From assembly GCA_031419715.1 (NCBI GenBank), contig JANOLJ010000336.1, positions 8,246-72,245 on the forward strand: DNA of 64,000 nucleotides, written 5' to 3'. Source of the stretch: JAEMQF01 sp031419715. Its GTDB lineage: Bacteria; Pseudomonadota; Gammaproteobacteria; Burkholderiales; Burkholderiaceae_C. The first letter of the stretch is position 1; each line of letters opens with the position of its first letter. Position numbers and translations under genes: made by a program. Below the pieces are notes generated by a model. That model saw nothing but the letters and a program-made list of their open reading frames with translations. It had not been told where the DNA came from and searched no databases. Positions 35,278-44,315 of this stretch are shown here, one piece after another.

Positions 35278-35754
35278 TCAGCTGCTGTGGGTTGCGCCGG
35301 CAAAGCCCTGCTCGTCGGCGAACCAGCGCAACACCGGCAGGCTGCCGGGCAACAACGGCGTGACGCTGACCGGCAACGTCTGCCATGCGCAGCGTTGGCC
35401 TTCACGCATTTCCAGGCTGCCACTCCAGGAGAACACCTTGCAGAAGTGCAGGCGCACCCGGGCATGTGGGTAATCCATCGTCTCGGTTTTCCAGGCCTGC
35501 GCCGCGCCGATGGCGATGCCCAGCTCTTCGTGCAACTCGCGCGCCAATGTCTGAAGGGTCGTCTCCCCCGCTTCGAGCTTGCCCCCGGGGAATTCCCAGT
35601 AGCCGGCGAACACCTTGCCCGGCGGGCGTGTCGTCATGAGGAAGCGCCCCGCGGCGTCGATCAGCACGCCCACGGCAACGTCCACCGGCACGCGCTGCAC
35701 GAGCGACGCACCGGCTGTCGCGTCGCTCGCGTTCGTGTCGGCGGGGCAGTTCAA
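35278..35754 (-). CDS. MutT-like Nudix hydrolase
   Basis: A Nudix hydrolase of about 158 residues with a full Nudix box (GGKLEAGE followed by RELHEELG) and the preceding GYWEFPGG that is typical of MutT/8-oxo-dGTP diphosphatase-like enzymes. The sequence VDVAVGVLIDAAGRFLMTTRPPG begins the domain. The start is uncertain: a TTG at 35754 overlaps the DUF815 stop (TTGA) and would couple translation; a GTG at 35700 is the other good option. In this neighbourhood the gene is usually annotated MutT; the substrate is not proven by sequence. Confidence 0.8.
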   Translation of the reverse strand: MNCPADTNASDATAGASLVQRVPVDVAVGVLIDAAGRFLMTTRPPGKVFAGYWEFPGGKLEAGETTLQTLARELHEELGIAIGAAQAWKTETMDYPHARVRLHFCKVFSWSGSLEMREGQRCAWQTLPVSVTPLLPGSLPVLRWFADEQGFAGATHSS

Positions 35755-36629
35755 GCGACGTGCCTGCCGCAGTAGTCTTTGGCGAATTGGTAGGCCACGC
35801 GCCCGGAGCGCGAACCGCGCTCCAGCGCCCACACCAGGCTTTCCGGTCGCGCCTTGGAAATGGCCGCCTCGTCCACGCCGAAAGAGCGCAACCATTGCGC
35901 AACGATGGCCAGATATTCCTCCTGGCTGAACGGATAAAAGCTGACCCACAGACCAAAGCGTTCCGACAGCGAAATCTTCTCCTCGATCACTTCGCCGGGG
36001 TGGACCTCGCCGTCTTCGGTGTGCTTGTAGGTCAGGTTCTCCTTCATGTACTCGGGCAGGAGATGGCGCCGATTGCTCGTCGCGTAGATCAACACGTTTT
36101 CGCTGGCCTGCGACACCGATCCGTCGAGTATCGATTTCAGCGCCTTATAGCCGGGCTCGCCTTCGTCGAAGCTCAGGTCATCGCAATACACGATGAAACG
36201 CTCGGCGCGCTCGGCGACGAGATCAACGATGTCGGGCAGGTCGATCAGGTCGGTTTTGTCAACTTCGATCAGGCGCAGCCCGCGCGGCGCGAAGTGGTTC
36301 AGACACGCCTTGATGAGCGAGCTTTTCCCCGTCCCGCGCGCGCCGGTGAGCAGCACATTGTTCGCGCGTTTGCCGGCAACGAACTGCTCCGTGTTGCGCA
36401 TCAGGCGCTCTTTTTGTGGCTCCACCCGCACCAGATCGGCCAGGCGTATCGTCGCCGCATGGCGCACCGGCTCGATCCATCCCGAGCCGCCGCGCTTGCG
36501 GTAGCGAAACGCGAACGCCGCCGCCCAATCCGGCGCCGTGAGTGGGTGCGGCAGCACGGCTTCAAGCCGCGCCAGCAGCGCCTCGGCGCGGCTCAACAGG
36601 CGATTCAGAGCTTCATTCGGGGCTGACAT
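35751..36629 (-). CDS. DUF815 family ATP-binding protein
   Basis: A 292-residue AAA-like ATPase of the DUF815 family. Walker A is GARGTGKSS (about residue 97) and Walker B-like is FIVYCDDLSF. YATSNRRHLLPEYMKEN and a sensor-like ISLSERFGLWVSFYPF follow, all characteristic. The cellular function is not known. It lies between slmA and the Nudix gene and overlaps the latter by 4 bases. A TACACT hexamer in the 69-bp gap after slmA could serve as a -10 with a leader of about 35 nt. Confidence 0.87.
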   Translation of the reverse strand: MSAPNEALNRLLSRAEALLARLEAVLPHPLTAPDWAAAFAFRYRKRGGSGWIEPVRHAATIRLADLVRVEPQKERLMRNTEQFVAGKRANNVLLTGARGTGKSSLIKACLNHFAPRGLRLIEVDKTDLIDLPDIVDLVAERAERFIVYCDDLSFDEGEPGYKALKSILDGSVSQASENVLIYATSNRRHLLPEYMKENLTYKHTEDGEVHPGEVIEEKISLSERFGLWVSFYPFSQEEYLAIVAQWLRSFGVDEAAISKARPESLVWALERGSRSGRVAYQFAKDYCGRHVA

Positions 36630-36698
36630 GCGGCGCGGTTTCGATGCGGTTCCAGCGGGGCCGCGCAGTGTAGCGGTCGCCCTGGGAATTGATGCCGT

Positions 36699-37358
36699 TC
36701 AGGGACCGATCAACATGCGCAACGACGCGTCGAGAAACTCGGTGGGGCTGCGCTTGAAGCCCGAGCGCGTGAAACGCTGCAAGCGGCCGACCGCGAACGC
36801 CGTCAGCACCGACGCCTGAGCATTGGCGTCCACCGTCGGCGTCGCCGACCCCGCGCTTTCCGCGGCCACGCGCAGACTTTGGCGCAACTGCGACTCAATG
36901 CGATCGAAGAACTGGTTCATGCGGGCCAGCAGCCGATCATGCTCGAACACCAACGCGTCGCCCACCATCACGCGCGTCATGCCGGGGTTCTTTTCGCCGA
37001 ACTGCAACAGCACCGTCAAGACCTTGTGCGTCTGGGCGCGGGCATCGGCTTCGCGCTCATTGATCTGGTTCACGAGCGAGAAAACACTTTGTTCGATGAA
37101 TTCAATGAGGCCCTCGAACATTTGCGCCTTGCTGGCGAAGTGCCGGTACAGCGCCGCTTCGCTCACGTCCAGCTTGGCTGCCAGCGCCGCCGTCGTGATG
37201 CGCTCGGCGCCGGGCTGCTCAAGCATGGTGGCCAAAGTTTGCAGGATCTGAATGCGCCGCTCGCCGGGTTTGGGCCGCTTGCGTCCCACAACGCTGCCCG
37301 CCGCGGTGGTCTGCAATTCACCCTGGGTTGCGGCGGAATTCGGGTCGGTGGTGTGCAT
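36699..37358 (-). CDS. slmA: Nucleoid occlusion factor SlmA (TetR family)
   Basis: A 219-residue TetR-fold protein. The helix-turn-helix (ITTAALAAKLDVSEAALYRHF) and the following FASKAQMFEGLIEFIEQSVFSLVNQI match SlmA, which binds DNA and blocks FtsZ assembly over the nucleoid. The C-terminal part (GDALVFEHDRLLARMNQFFDRIESQLRQ) is the FtsZ-interacting region in the family. ATG 37358 is the best-placed start. It is downstream of argB with a 223-bp gap. In related genomes slmA commonly sits next to argB. Confidence 0.92.
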   Translation of the reverse strand: MHTTDPNSAATQGELQTTAAGSVVGRKRPKPGERRIQILQTLATMLEQPGAERITTAALAAKLDVSEAALYRHFASKAQMFEGLIEFIEQSVFSLVNQINEREADARAQTHKVLTVLLQFGEKNPGMTRVMVGDALVFEHDRLLARMNQFFDRIESQLRQSLRVAAESAGSATPTVDANAQASVLTAFAVGRLQRFTRSGFKRSPTEFLDASLRMLIGP

Positions 37359-37528
37359 CGTCACAAGGGAAGGGCTGCTCGGCGAGTTGATTCTGGCACA
37401 CAGGTATGGCTGAACACGGCAAGGGTGAACACCAACTTTCTCCACGGGAAATCCCGCAACCCGCGCCCGCAAACCCCGTCTGCCCCGATTCAGTGCCCTG
37501 CAACCGTGGTGCAAGCACGACAGGAGGG

Positions 37529-37604
37529 CTCAATGCGAGCGGATCATGGTGCAAGGGTCACGAGGCGGCCCCCTGATCCGCTCAATGCGAGCGGATCATG
37601 GTGC
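37529..37604. repeat. 24-bp direct repeat: duplicated 3' end of argB
   Basis: The 24 bases at 37581-37604, which encode the last seven residues and stop of argB, recur exactly at 37529-37552 in the same orientation, 52 bp away in the argB-slmA gap. The rest of this 223-bp gap holds no gene that I can support. Confidence 0.92.
37575..37597 (-). terminator. Hairpin overlapping the argB stop codon
   Basis: GATCCGCTC and GAGCGGATC form a perfect 9-bp stem with a 5-base loop (AATGC on the plus strand) spanning the argB stop. There is no T-run, so it is a terminator-like or mRNA-stabilising hairpin rather than a classic intrinsic terminator. Confidence 0.45.
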
Positions 37605-38511
37605 CGTAGGCCTGATCGGTCAGCACTTCGAGCAGCATCGCGTGCGGCACGCGGCCGTCGATGATGTGCACCGTGTTGACACCGTTCTTCGCCGCATCCA
37701 GCGCGGAGGAAATCTTGGGCAGCATGCCGCCGCTGATGGTGCCGTCGGCGAACAGGGCGTCGATTTCGCGTGCCGACAAGTTGGTGAGCAACTTGCCGGC
37801 CTTGTCGAGCACACCCGGTGTGTTCGTCAGCATCATGAGCTTTTCGGCCTTCAGCACCTCGGCGAGTTTGCCGGCCACGACATCGGCGTTGATGTTGTAG
37901 TTCTCGTTGTTCACGCCGAAGCCGAGAGGTGAGATCACCGGGATGAACTGATCGTCTTGCAGCGCGCGCACGACACTCGGGTCGATCGACTCGATCTCGC
38001 CGACCAGGCCGATGTCGTGCTCGATCGACGGGTCGTCCCGATCGATCATCTTCATCTTGCGCGCCCGAATCAAGCCGCCGTCTCTTCCCGTCAGGCCCAC
38101 GGCCTTGCCGCCAGCCACGTTGATCAGGCCGACGATGTCTTGCTGCACCTGGCCGGCGAGCACCCATTCCACAACTTCCATCGTCTCTTCATCGGTGACG
38201 CGCATGCCCTGGATGAACCGGCCCTTTTTGCCGATCTTCGCCAGCGCGTCTTCGATCTGCGGCCCGCCGCCGTGCACCACCACCGGATTCATGCCGACGA
38301 GTTTGAGCAGCACCACGTCTTCGGCGAAGTCTTGCTGCAGCGCCGGGTCCGTCATCGCGTTGCCGCCGTACTTGATGACGATCGTCTTGCCATGGAACTT
38401 GCGGATGTAGGGCAAGGCTTGGGCCAGAATTTCCGCCTTGTCGCGCGGCGAAATGGCGCCTGCGGTGTCGATCCCCGCGGCGCTCGCGCTGGACAAAGGC
38501 TCAGCTTTCAT
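37582..38511 (-). CDS. argB: Acetylglutamate kinase
   Basis: A 309-residue ArgB, second step of arginine synthesis, phosphorylating N-acetylglutamate. Amino-acid-kinase motifs: IVIKYGGNAM at about residue 44, VVVHGGGPQI, LTGRDGGLIRA, NINADVVAGKLA and TISGGMLPKISSALDAA. Length is normal. ATG 38511 is used; a TACAAT hexamer about 38 bases upstream may be its -10. It ends in a hairpin and its tail is duplicated downstream. No other arg genes are near. Confidence 0.97.
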   Translation of the reverse strand: MKAEPLSSASAAGIDTAGAISPRDKAEILAQALPYIRKFHGKTIVIKYGGNAMTDPALQQDFAEDVVLLKLVGMNPVVVHGGGPQIEDALAKIGKKGRFIQGMRVTDEETMEVVEWVLAGQVQQDIVGLINVAGGKAVGLTGRDGGLIRARKMKMIDRDDPSIEHDIGLVGEIESIDPSVVRALQDDQFIPVISPLGFGVNNENYNINADVVAGKLAEVLKAEKLMMLTNTPGVLDKAGKLLTNLSAREIDALFADGTISGGMLPKISSALDAAKNGVNTVHIIDGRVPHAMLLEVLTDQAYGTMIRSH

Positions 38512-38581
38512 GATTCGATGTTTCTGGGCACGGGTTCTTGAGGCGGGAAATTGTAGGCGCGGCGTGTTTCGAGCCTGCGCG

Positions 38582-40069
38582 TCAAGCCAGGTAGCGCGCC
38601 TCAAGGTGGCGCCGAAAGTGCTGCGTGTTCAGCGCCTCGCCGCTGGCGCGCTGCACGAGTTCGGCCGTCGTCCAGCGGCAGCCCTGCGACCAGATGTTGT
38701 CGCGCAGCCAATCGAAAAGCGGCGCGAAGTCGGCGTTGGCGACGCGTTCGTCCAGGTCCGGCACAACGCGGCGCACGCACGCAAACCATTGCGCCGCGTA
38801 CATAGCGCCTAGCGTGTAGCAGGGGAAGTAGCCGAACGCGCCGTCGCTCCAGTGCGTATCCTGCATGCAGCCGTCCTTGTAGTTGCCCTTGGTGCTCAGC
38901 CCGAGCAGTGACTGCATGGCCTCGTCCCACAGCGCCGGAATATCCTCGGCCTGCGCGTCGCCGGCAATCAAGGCGCGCTCGATGCGATAGCGCACGATCA
39001 CATGTGCGGGGTAGGTGAGTTCATCGGCGTCAACGCGTATCAAGCCGGGCTCGACACGCGTGAGCAGGCGCTGCAGCGCCTGCGGCTCGAACGCTTCTTG
39101 GGCTCCGAAATGCGCCACCAGGCGTGGCGCGAGCAAGCCGATGAAGCCGGGGCTCATGCCGAGCTGCATCTCGAAGCTCAGGCTCTGGCTTTCGTGGAGG
39201 CCCATCGAGCGCGCCTGCGCCACCGGCTGCCCTAGCCATTGCCGCGGCAGGTTCTGCTCATAGCGCGCATGGCCGGTTTCATGGACCGTGCCCATCAAGC
39301 TCTGCACGAAGTTGTCTTCGCGGTAGCGCGTCGTCAGGCGCACGTCCTCGGGAACGCCGCCGCTGAATGGATGCGAGCTTTCGTCCAGGCGCCCGGCTTC
39401 AAAGTCAAAGCCCAGCAGTTGCATCACGTCCAGGCTCAGCGCGCGTTGCGCCTGCTTGGGAAACGGCCCTCGGGGTGCCACGAACTCCTGGCGCGATTGC
39501 CGCTGCCGAACGCGTTGCACCAGATCGGGCAACCATTGCTGAACCTCGCCGAACAGGCGGTCCACATCGGCGCTGGTCGTGCCCGGCTCGAACTTGTCGA
39601 GCAAGGCGTCGTAAGGCGCCAGGCCGGTCGCGTCGGCGCGGCGCTGCGCTTCTTCTCGCGACAGCCGCAGCACGTCGCGAAAATTCACCAGGAACCCCGG
39701 CCAGTCATTCGCATGGCGCTGCGTGCGCCACGCGTGTTCGCAGCGCGCACCAGCGAGCGACTGCGCCTGCACCAGCGCCTCGGGCAAGGCATTGCTGAGC
39801 CGCCAGTCGCGGCGAATTTCGCGCAGATTCGCGCGGCTCCAGTCGTCGAGTGTTTCGCCCTGCGCCGCGTCGAGCAGCCCCGCCAGGCGCGGCTCGGTGC
39901 TCATGCGGTGCAACAACGCCTCCATTTCCGCCATCGCCGCGGCGCGCGCCTCATTGCCTTTGGGCGGCATCATCGCGGCGCTGTCCCAACCAGCAATCGC
40001 GTGCAGATGCGCGAGGCGGTACATGCGCGCCCAGGTCTGGCTCAGGGTTTCATACGCAGTCGCGGTCAT
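38582..40069 (-). CDS. Carboxypeptidase M32 (Taq-type metalloprotease)
   Basis: A 495-residue M32 metallocarboxypeptidase. The zinc-binding HETGHARYEQ motif (HExxH) is present, with the downstream Glu in GLHESQSLSFEMQLG. DELTYPAHVIVRYRIERALI and TLGAMYAAQWFACVRR are other family blocks. These enzymes are mostly helical, cytoplasmic dimers that remove C-terminal residues broadly. ATG 40069 begins TATAYETLSQTWARMYRL, as in relatives. It lies 12 bases downstream of the yqaA-type gene, probably in one transcript. Confidence 0.94.
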   Translation of the reverse strand: MTATAYETLSQTWARMYRLAHLHAIAGWDSAAMMPPKGNEARAAAMAEMEALLHRMSTEPRLAGLLDAAQGETLDDWSRANLREIRRDWRLSNALPEALVQAQSLAGARCEHAWRTQRHANDWPGFLVNFRDVLRLSREEAQRRADATGLAPYDALLDKFEPGTTSADVDRLFGEVQQWLPDLVQRVRQRQSRQEFVAPRGPFPKQAQRALSLDVMQLLGFDFEAGRLDESSHPFSGGVPEDVRLTTRYREDNFVQSLMGTVHETGHARYEQNLPRQWLGQPVAQARSMGLHESQSLSFEMQLGMSPGFIGLLAPRLVAHFGAQEAFEPQALQRLLTRVEPGLIRVDADELTYPAHVIVRYRIERALIAGDAQAEDIPALWDEAMQSLLGLSTKGNYKDGCMQDTHWSDGAFGYFPCYTLGAMYAAQWFACVRRVVPDLDERVANADFAPLFDWLRDNIWSQGCRWTTAELVQRASGEALNTQHFRRHLEARYLA

Positions 40070-40081
40070 CGGATGACTCCA

Positions 40082-40564
40082 TCAATGCGTGAACTGGCCC
40101 GGGAACACCCAAAGCAGCATTGCCGTCAGCACCACATAGCGGAAGAACTTGCCGATCGCCATGTACAGCGTACACGGCCAGAACGGCATCTTCAGCCAGC
40201 CGGCCACCGCGCACAGCGGGTCGCCCACGCCGGGCAACCACGACAGCAGGCACGCCTTCGGCCCAAAGCGTTCCAGGTAGTCGAGCGCGCGGATGTGCAC
40301 GCGCTTGTGCGCCACGCGCTCGTAGGCGACCTCCGCGCCGTAGCCCATCCACCAACTGATCATTCCGCCCAGGGTATTGCCCACCGTGGCCACGCCGATG
40401 GCGGGCCAGAACATCTCCGGGTTGAGCTTGACCAGCCCGATCACGGCGAATTCGGAACCCAGCGGCAGCAGCGTCGCCGACACGATGGCGACCACGAACA
40501 CCGTGCTCAAGCCATACTTGGGCAACGCCAACAGGGCAAGGACGGATTCGAACCATGCTTCCAT
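40082..40564 (-). CDS. YqaA family membrane protein (VTT/DedA-like)
   Basis: A 160-residue YqaA-type inner-membrane protein related to the VTT/DedA superfamily. The diagnostic core is SATLLPLGSEFAVIGLV, ATVGNTLGGMISWWMGYG and FGPKACLLSWLPGVGDPLCAVAGWLK, with the buried Glu and the Gly-rich/Pro motif. Four to five hydrophobic segments are predicted. DedA-like relatives help move undecaprenyl phosphate or phospholipids across the membrane, but a YqaA substrate is not established. A CATAAT hexamer ends eight bases before the ATG, with no Shine-Dalgarno, suggesting a very short leader. Confidence 0.88.
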   Translation of the reverse strand: MEAWFESVLALLALPKYGLSTVFVVAIVSATLLPLGSEFAVIGLVKLNPEMFWPAIGVATVGNTLGGMISWWMGYGAEVAYERVAHKRVHIRALDYLERFGPKACLLSWLPGVGDPLCAVAGWLKMPFWPCTLYMAIGKFFRYVVLTAMLLWVFPGQFTH

Positions 40565-40572
40565 GCGCGCGC

Positions 40573-40578
40573 ATTATG
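40573..40578 (-). promoter_or_regulatory. Candidate -10 hexamer for the yqaA-type gene
   Basis: CATAAT on the minus strand is followed by eight bases and ATG 40564, placing the predicted start within one or two bases of the ATG. No -35 is seen. Confidence 0.35.
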
Positions 40579-40628
40579 GAGACCGCGGCGCGGCACTTCC
40601 TGCGTGTCATCGACAAGTTTCCGGCCGC

Positions 40629-40634
40629 TATACT
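40629..40634 (+). promoter_or_regulatory. Candidate -10 hexamer for dusB-fis
   Basis: TATACT in the 145-bp region divergent from the yqaA-type gene, about 75 bases before the dusB ATG. The -35 at 17-bp spacing reads GTCATC, a poor match. The resulting leader would contain TTTTTGAG but no further structure that I can support. Confidence 0.4.
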
Positions 40635-40709
40635 GCCGCCTCGTTTTTGAGCAACCGCATTGCCGCCCCGCCACGCTCAGCAGCGTCCCACCGCCCCGTT
40701 CAACGCCCC

Positions 40710-41747
40710 ATGAACATCGGCCCCTACGCGCTGACCAACGCCCTGCTCGTCGCCCCGATGGCCGGCGTCACCGACAGGCCGTTTCGCCAGTTGTGCAAAC
40801 GCCTCGGCGCGGGCTACGCGGTGAGTGAAATGGTCACGTCGCGCAAGGACCTGTGGAACAGCCTGAAGACAAGTCGACGCCTGGACCACACCGGCGAGGT
40901 GGCGCCGCTCGCGGTGCAGATCGCCGGCACCGACGCCGCGATGATGGCGCAAGCAGCCGCCTACAACATCGAGCGTGGCGCGCAAATCATCGACATCAAC
41001 ATGGGCTGTCCGGCGAAGAAAGTGTGCAATCGCTGGGCCGGCTCGGCATTGATGCAGGATGAGCCGCTCGCGCTCGACATCGTTGCCGCCGTCGTTGCCG
41101 CGTGCGCGCCGCACGGCGTTCCGGTCACGCTGAAAATGCGCACCGGCTGGTGCGCCACCGAGCGCAACGCGCTGCGCATCGCGCGCGGCGCCGAGCAGCG
41201 CGGCGTGGCCATGGTCGCGGTGCACGGCCGCACGCGCGAGCAGGGCTACAAGGGGCTGGCGGAATACGACACCGTGGCGGCGGTGAAGGCGGCGCTGGCG
41301 ATCCCCGTCGTCGCGAATGGCGACATCGACACCCCCGAAAAAGCACGCGACGTGCTGCGCGCCACTGGCGCCGACGGCGTGATGATCGGCCGCGCGGCAC
41401 AGGGTCGGCCGTGGCTGTTTCGCGAGATCGATCATTTCCTGCGCACCGGCGAACACCTCGAAGCCCCACGCGTGCTGCACGTCAAGGCCTGGCTGCTCGA
41501 ACACTTGAGCGACCACTATGGCCTGTACGGCGAACTGGCTGGCGCGCGCAGCGCGCGCAAGCACATCGGCTGGACAGTGCGCGCATTGCCCGGCGGCGAG
41601 GACTTCCGCGCCCGAATGAACCTGCTCGACGATTGTGCCGACCAGGTGCGCGCCGTCACCGACTGGTTCGACGAACTCGCCGCGGACCACCCGACACTGC
41701 CTCGCATGACTGCGGCGAACGATGCGCTCGTGGAGAGAATCGCATGA
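40710..41747 (+). CDS. dusB: tRNA-dihydrouridine synthase B
   Basis: A 345-residue FMN-dependent DusB, reducing specific uridines in tRNA D-loops. Seen: LVAPMAGVTDRPFRQLCKRLGAG at the N-terminus, INMGCPAKKVCNRWAGSALM with the catalytic Cys, KMRTGWCATERN, VHGRTREQGYKG, and VANGDIDTPEKA with GVMIGRAAQGRPWLF at the flavin site. The stop overlaps the fis ATG (ATGA), reproducing the conserved dusB-fis operon. Confidence 0.96.
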   Translation: MNIGPYALTNALLVAPMAGVTDRPFRQLCKRLGAGYAVSEMVTSRKDLWNSLKTSRRLDHTGEVAPLAVQIAGTDAAMMAQAAAYNIERGAQIIDINMGCPAKKVCNRWAGSALMQDEPLALDIVAAVVAACAPHGVPVTLKMRTGWCATERNALRIARGAEQRGVAMVAVHGRTREQGYKGLAEYDTVAAVKAALAIPVVANGDIDTPEKARDVLRATGADGVMIGRAAQGRPWLFREIDHFLRTGEHLEAPRVLHVKAWLLEHLSDHYGLYGELAGARSARKHIGWTVRALPGGEDFRARMNLLDDCADQVRAVTDWFDELAADHPTLPRMTAANDALVERIA

Positions 41748-41983
41748 CCAGCAAGAAGCACATCGAACAATGCGTACGCGAGAACCTGGAGACCTACTTC
41801 AAGGACTTGCGCGGGGTCGAACCCTCGGCGATGTACGACATGATTCTGGGCGTGGTGGAAAAGCCGCTGCTTGATGTTGTGCTGCGCCACGCCGAGGGCA
41901 ACCAGAGCCGTGCCGCCGAGTGGCTGGGCATCAACCGCAATACGCTGCGCCGAAAACTGCTCGATCACAAGCTGATCGATTGA
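41744..41983 (+). CDS. fis: DNA-binding protein Fis
   Basis: A 79-residue Fis, a nucleoid-associated factor that bends DNA. The C-terminal helix-turn-helix (GNQSRAAEWLGINRNTLRRKL) is complete; the N-terminal beta-hairpin arm of enteric Fis is shortened, as usual outside Gammaproteobacteria. The start overlaps the dusB stop. It is followed by purH after 64 bp. No separate promoter is needed, so it is likely made from the dusB transcript. Confidence 0.96.
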   Translation: MTSKKHIEQCVRENLETYFKDLRGVEPSAMYDMILGVVEKPLLDVVLRHAEGNQSRAAEWLGINRNTLRRKLLDHKLID

Positions 41984-42047
41984 TCCAACCCAGCGGCCTG
42001 ACGACAATGCGCAGCGATTGCCCGCCACCGCTGCCGAAAGCGCACCC

Positions 42048-43643
42048 ATGCGAGCCCTGATTTCCGTTTCCGACAAGACCGGCGTGCTCGGCCTGGCGCA
42101 CGCGCTGCACGCACTCGGCGTGACGCTGCTGTCCACAGGCGGCACGGCAAAGATGCTGGAGGGCGCGGGCCTGCCGGTGACGGAAGTCGCCGCGCACACC
42201 GGATTCCCGGAGATGCTCGACGGCCGCGTCAAGACGCTGCACCCGACGATCCACGGCGGCCTGCTCGCGCGGCGCGACGTGCCGGCACACATGGACGCGT
42301 TGCGCGCGCACGGCATCGCAACGATCGATCTGCTGATCGTGAATCTCTACCCTTTCGAGGACACGGTCGCCAAGGACGGCTGCACACTCGATGAGGCGAT
42401 CGAGAACATCGACATCGGCGGCCCGGCGATGGTGCGCTCTGCCGCGAAGAACTGGCGCGATGTCGCCGTGCTGACCGACGCATCGCAGTACGCCGCGGTG
42501 CTCACCGAATTGCAGGCCACCGGCAGCGTGAGCGCCGCGCTCAAGTTCGAGCTGGCGGTGGCCGCGTTCAACCGCATCAGCAACTACGACGCCGCGATCA
42601 GCGACTATTTGTCTAGCCTCAAGCCGGACGGCGCGGGCGGACACAAGCGCGGCGAATTCGCGTCGCAGGTGAACCCGCGCTTCGTCAAGCTGCAAGACTT
42701 GCGCTACGGCGAGAACCCGCACCAAAGCGCCGCATACTACCGCGACCTGTTCCCCGCACCGGGCTCACTCGTCACGGCGCGCCAGTTGCAAGGCAAGGAG
42801 CTGTCGTACAACAACATCGCCGACGCCGACGCGGCGTGGGAATGCGTCAAGTGTTTCACTGCCGAAGACGCAGCAGCCGCGTGCGTCATCGTGAAACACG
42901 CCAATCCCTGCGGCGTGGCGCTCGGCAAAGACTGCGCGCAGGCCTATGAGAAGGCCTTGAAAACCGACCCGACCTCGGCGTTCGGCGGCATCATCGCTTT
43001 CAATACCGCGGTCGACGCCGCGGGCGCGGCGCTCGTCGCCAAGCAGTTTCTCGAAGTGCTGATCGCGCCTGCGTTCTCGCCCGAGGCGCTCGAAATTCTC
43101 GCGGCCAAGGCCAACGTGCGAATCTTGCAGCTCGGGCTTCCGGGCACGGGAACGAGCGCCTGGGAGCGCGGCCGCCATTCGCAGGACTTCAAGCGCATCG
43201 GCTCAGGCCTGCTCATTCAAAGCGCGGACAACCATGTGTTGCAGCGCGGCGATTTGAAAGTCGTGACATTGATACAACCGGACGACCAGCAACTCGCCGA
43301 CATGCTGTTCGCCTGGCGGATCGCGAAATACGTGAAGAGCAATGCCATCGTGTTCTGTGCCGACGGCATGACGCTGGGCGTGGGGGCGGGCCAGATGAGC
43401 CGCGTCGACTCGGTGCGCATCGCCGCGATCAAGGCGGGCAATGTCGGCCTGGAACTGCGCGGCTCGGTCGTCGCGAGCGACGCCTTCTTCCCGTTTCGCG
43501 ACGGCCTGGACGCGTTGATCGACGCCGGTGCGAGCTGCGTCATCCAGCCCGGGGGCTCGATGCGCGACGCCGAGGTGATTGCCGCGGCGAACGAACGCGA
43601 TGTGGCGATGGTCTTCACCGGCGTGCGGCACTTCCGGCATTGA
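42048..43643 (+). CDS. purH: Bifunctional AICAR transformylase / IMP cyclohydrolase
   Basis: A 531-residue PurH, catalysing the last two steps of IMP synthesis. The N-terminal cyclohydrolase (MGS-like) domain begins MRALISVSDKTGV and has LLSTGGTAKML and DGRVKTLHPTIHGGLL. The C-terminal transformylase domain has RYGENPHQSAAYY, KHANPCGVALG, KSNAIVFCADG, GAGQMSRVDSVRIA, SDAFFPFRDGLD and the end VFTGVRHFRH. ATG 42048 matches other PurH starts; a TTG at 42018 is less likely. It follows fis and precedes an acyltransferase gene. Confidence 0.97.
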   Translation: MRALISVSDKTGVLGLAHALHALGVTLLSTGGTAKMLEGAGLPVTEVAAHTGFPEMLDGRVKTLHPTIHGGLLARRDVPAHMDALRAHGIATIDLLIVNLYPFEDTVAKDGCTLDEAIENIDIGGPAMVRSAAKNWRDVAVLTDASQYAAVLTELQATGSVSAALKFELAVAAFNRISNYDAAISDYLSSLKPDGAGGHKRGEFASQVNPRFVKLQDLRYGENPHQSAAYYRDLFPAPGSLVTARQLQGKELSYNNIADADAAWECVKCFTAEDAAAACVIVKHANPCGVALGKDCAQAYEKALKTDPTSAFGGIIAFNTAVDAAGAALVAKQFLEVLIAPAFSPEALEILAAKANVRILQLGLPGTGTSAWERGRHSQDFKRIGSGLLIQSADNHVLQRGDLKVVTLIQPDDQQLADMLFAWRIAKYVKSNAIVFCADGMTLGVGAGQMSRVDSVRIAAIKAGNVGLELRGSVVASDAFFPFRDGLDALIDAGASCVIQPGGSMRDAEVIAAANERDVAMVFTGVRHFRH

Positions 43644-43673
43644 CCCGGCGTACCCCGCGGCGCGCCCCAGCCC

Positions 43674-44315
43674 ATGAAACTCGCCACCGCGGCCGGATCC
43701 TTCCTCGTTTTCCTGGCACGCTTGATCACCGGCGCCCAGGGCCACTGGCACGGCTGCCCGCCGAAGGCCGAACAGCGCATCTATTTCGCCAATCACCAGA
43801 GCCACTTTGACTGGGTCTTGCTCTGGGCGGCGCTGCCACACGACCTGCGCAGCACCACGCGCCCGATCGCCGCTCGCGACTACTGGACCTCCACCCCGCT
43901 GAAACACTGGATCACGCGCGAGATTTTCAACGCCGTCTACGTGAGCCGCAGCCGCCCGCCGGGCGGCTCCAGTGACGGGACCGACGACGAGGATCCACTC
44001 GAACCTTTGATGCAGGCGCTGCGCAACGGCGATTCGCTCGTGATCTTCCCCGAAGGCACGCGCGGCCACGGCGCCGACCCCGCCCCGTTCAAATCAGGTC
44101 TGTACCACCTGGCGCAGGCCTTCCCGCAGGTGCAATTGATTCCGGCGTGGATTTCCAACGTGCAGCGTGTCATGCCCAAGGGCGAAGTGATTCCGGTGCC
44201 GCTGCTGTGCTCCGTGACCTTCGGCGCGCCGCTGCAACTCGCGCCAGACGAAGACAAGAGCACATTCTTGCAACGCGCGCGCGATGACGTGATTGCGTTG
44301 CGCAAGGTGGATTGA
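43674..44315 (+). CDS. 1-acyl-glycerol-3-phosphate acyltransferase family protein
   Basis: A 213-residue PlsC-type acyltransferase. The catalytic HX4D motif appears in NHQSHFDWVL and the phosphate-binding motif in FPEGTRGHG, both intact. Such enzymes acylate lysophosphatidic acid to phosphatidic acid. The TGATG junction couples it to the CdsA-like gene that follows, so the pair could carry out the two steps from lysophosphatidate to CDP-diacylglycerol. No long membrane segment is seen beyond the N-terminal hydrophobic helix. The substrate could be another lysophospholipid. Confidence 0.85.
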   Translation: MKLATAAGSFLVFLARLITGAQGHWHGCPPKAEQRIYFANHQSHFDWVLLWAALPHDLRSTTRPIAARDYWTSTPLKHWITREIFNAVYVSRSRPPGGSSDGTDDEDPLEPLMQALRNGDSLVIFPEGTRGHGADPAPFKSGLYHLAQAFPQVQLIPAWISNVQRVMPKGEVIPVPLLCSVTFGAPLQLAPDEDKSTFLQRARDDVIALRKVD

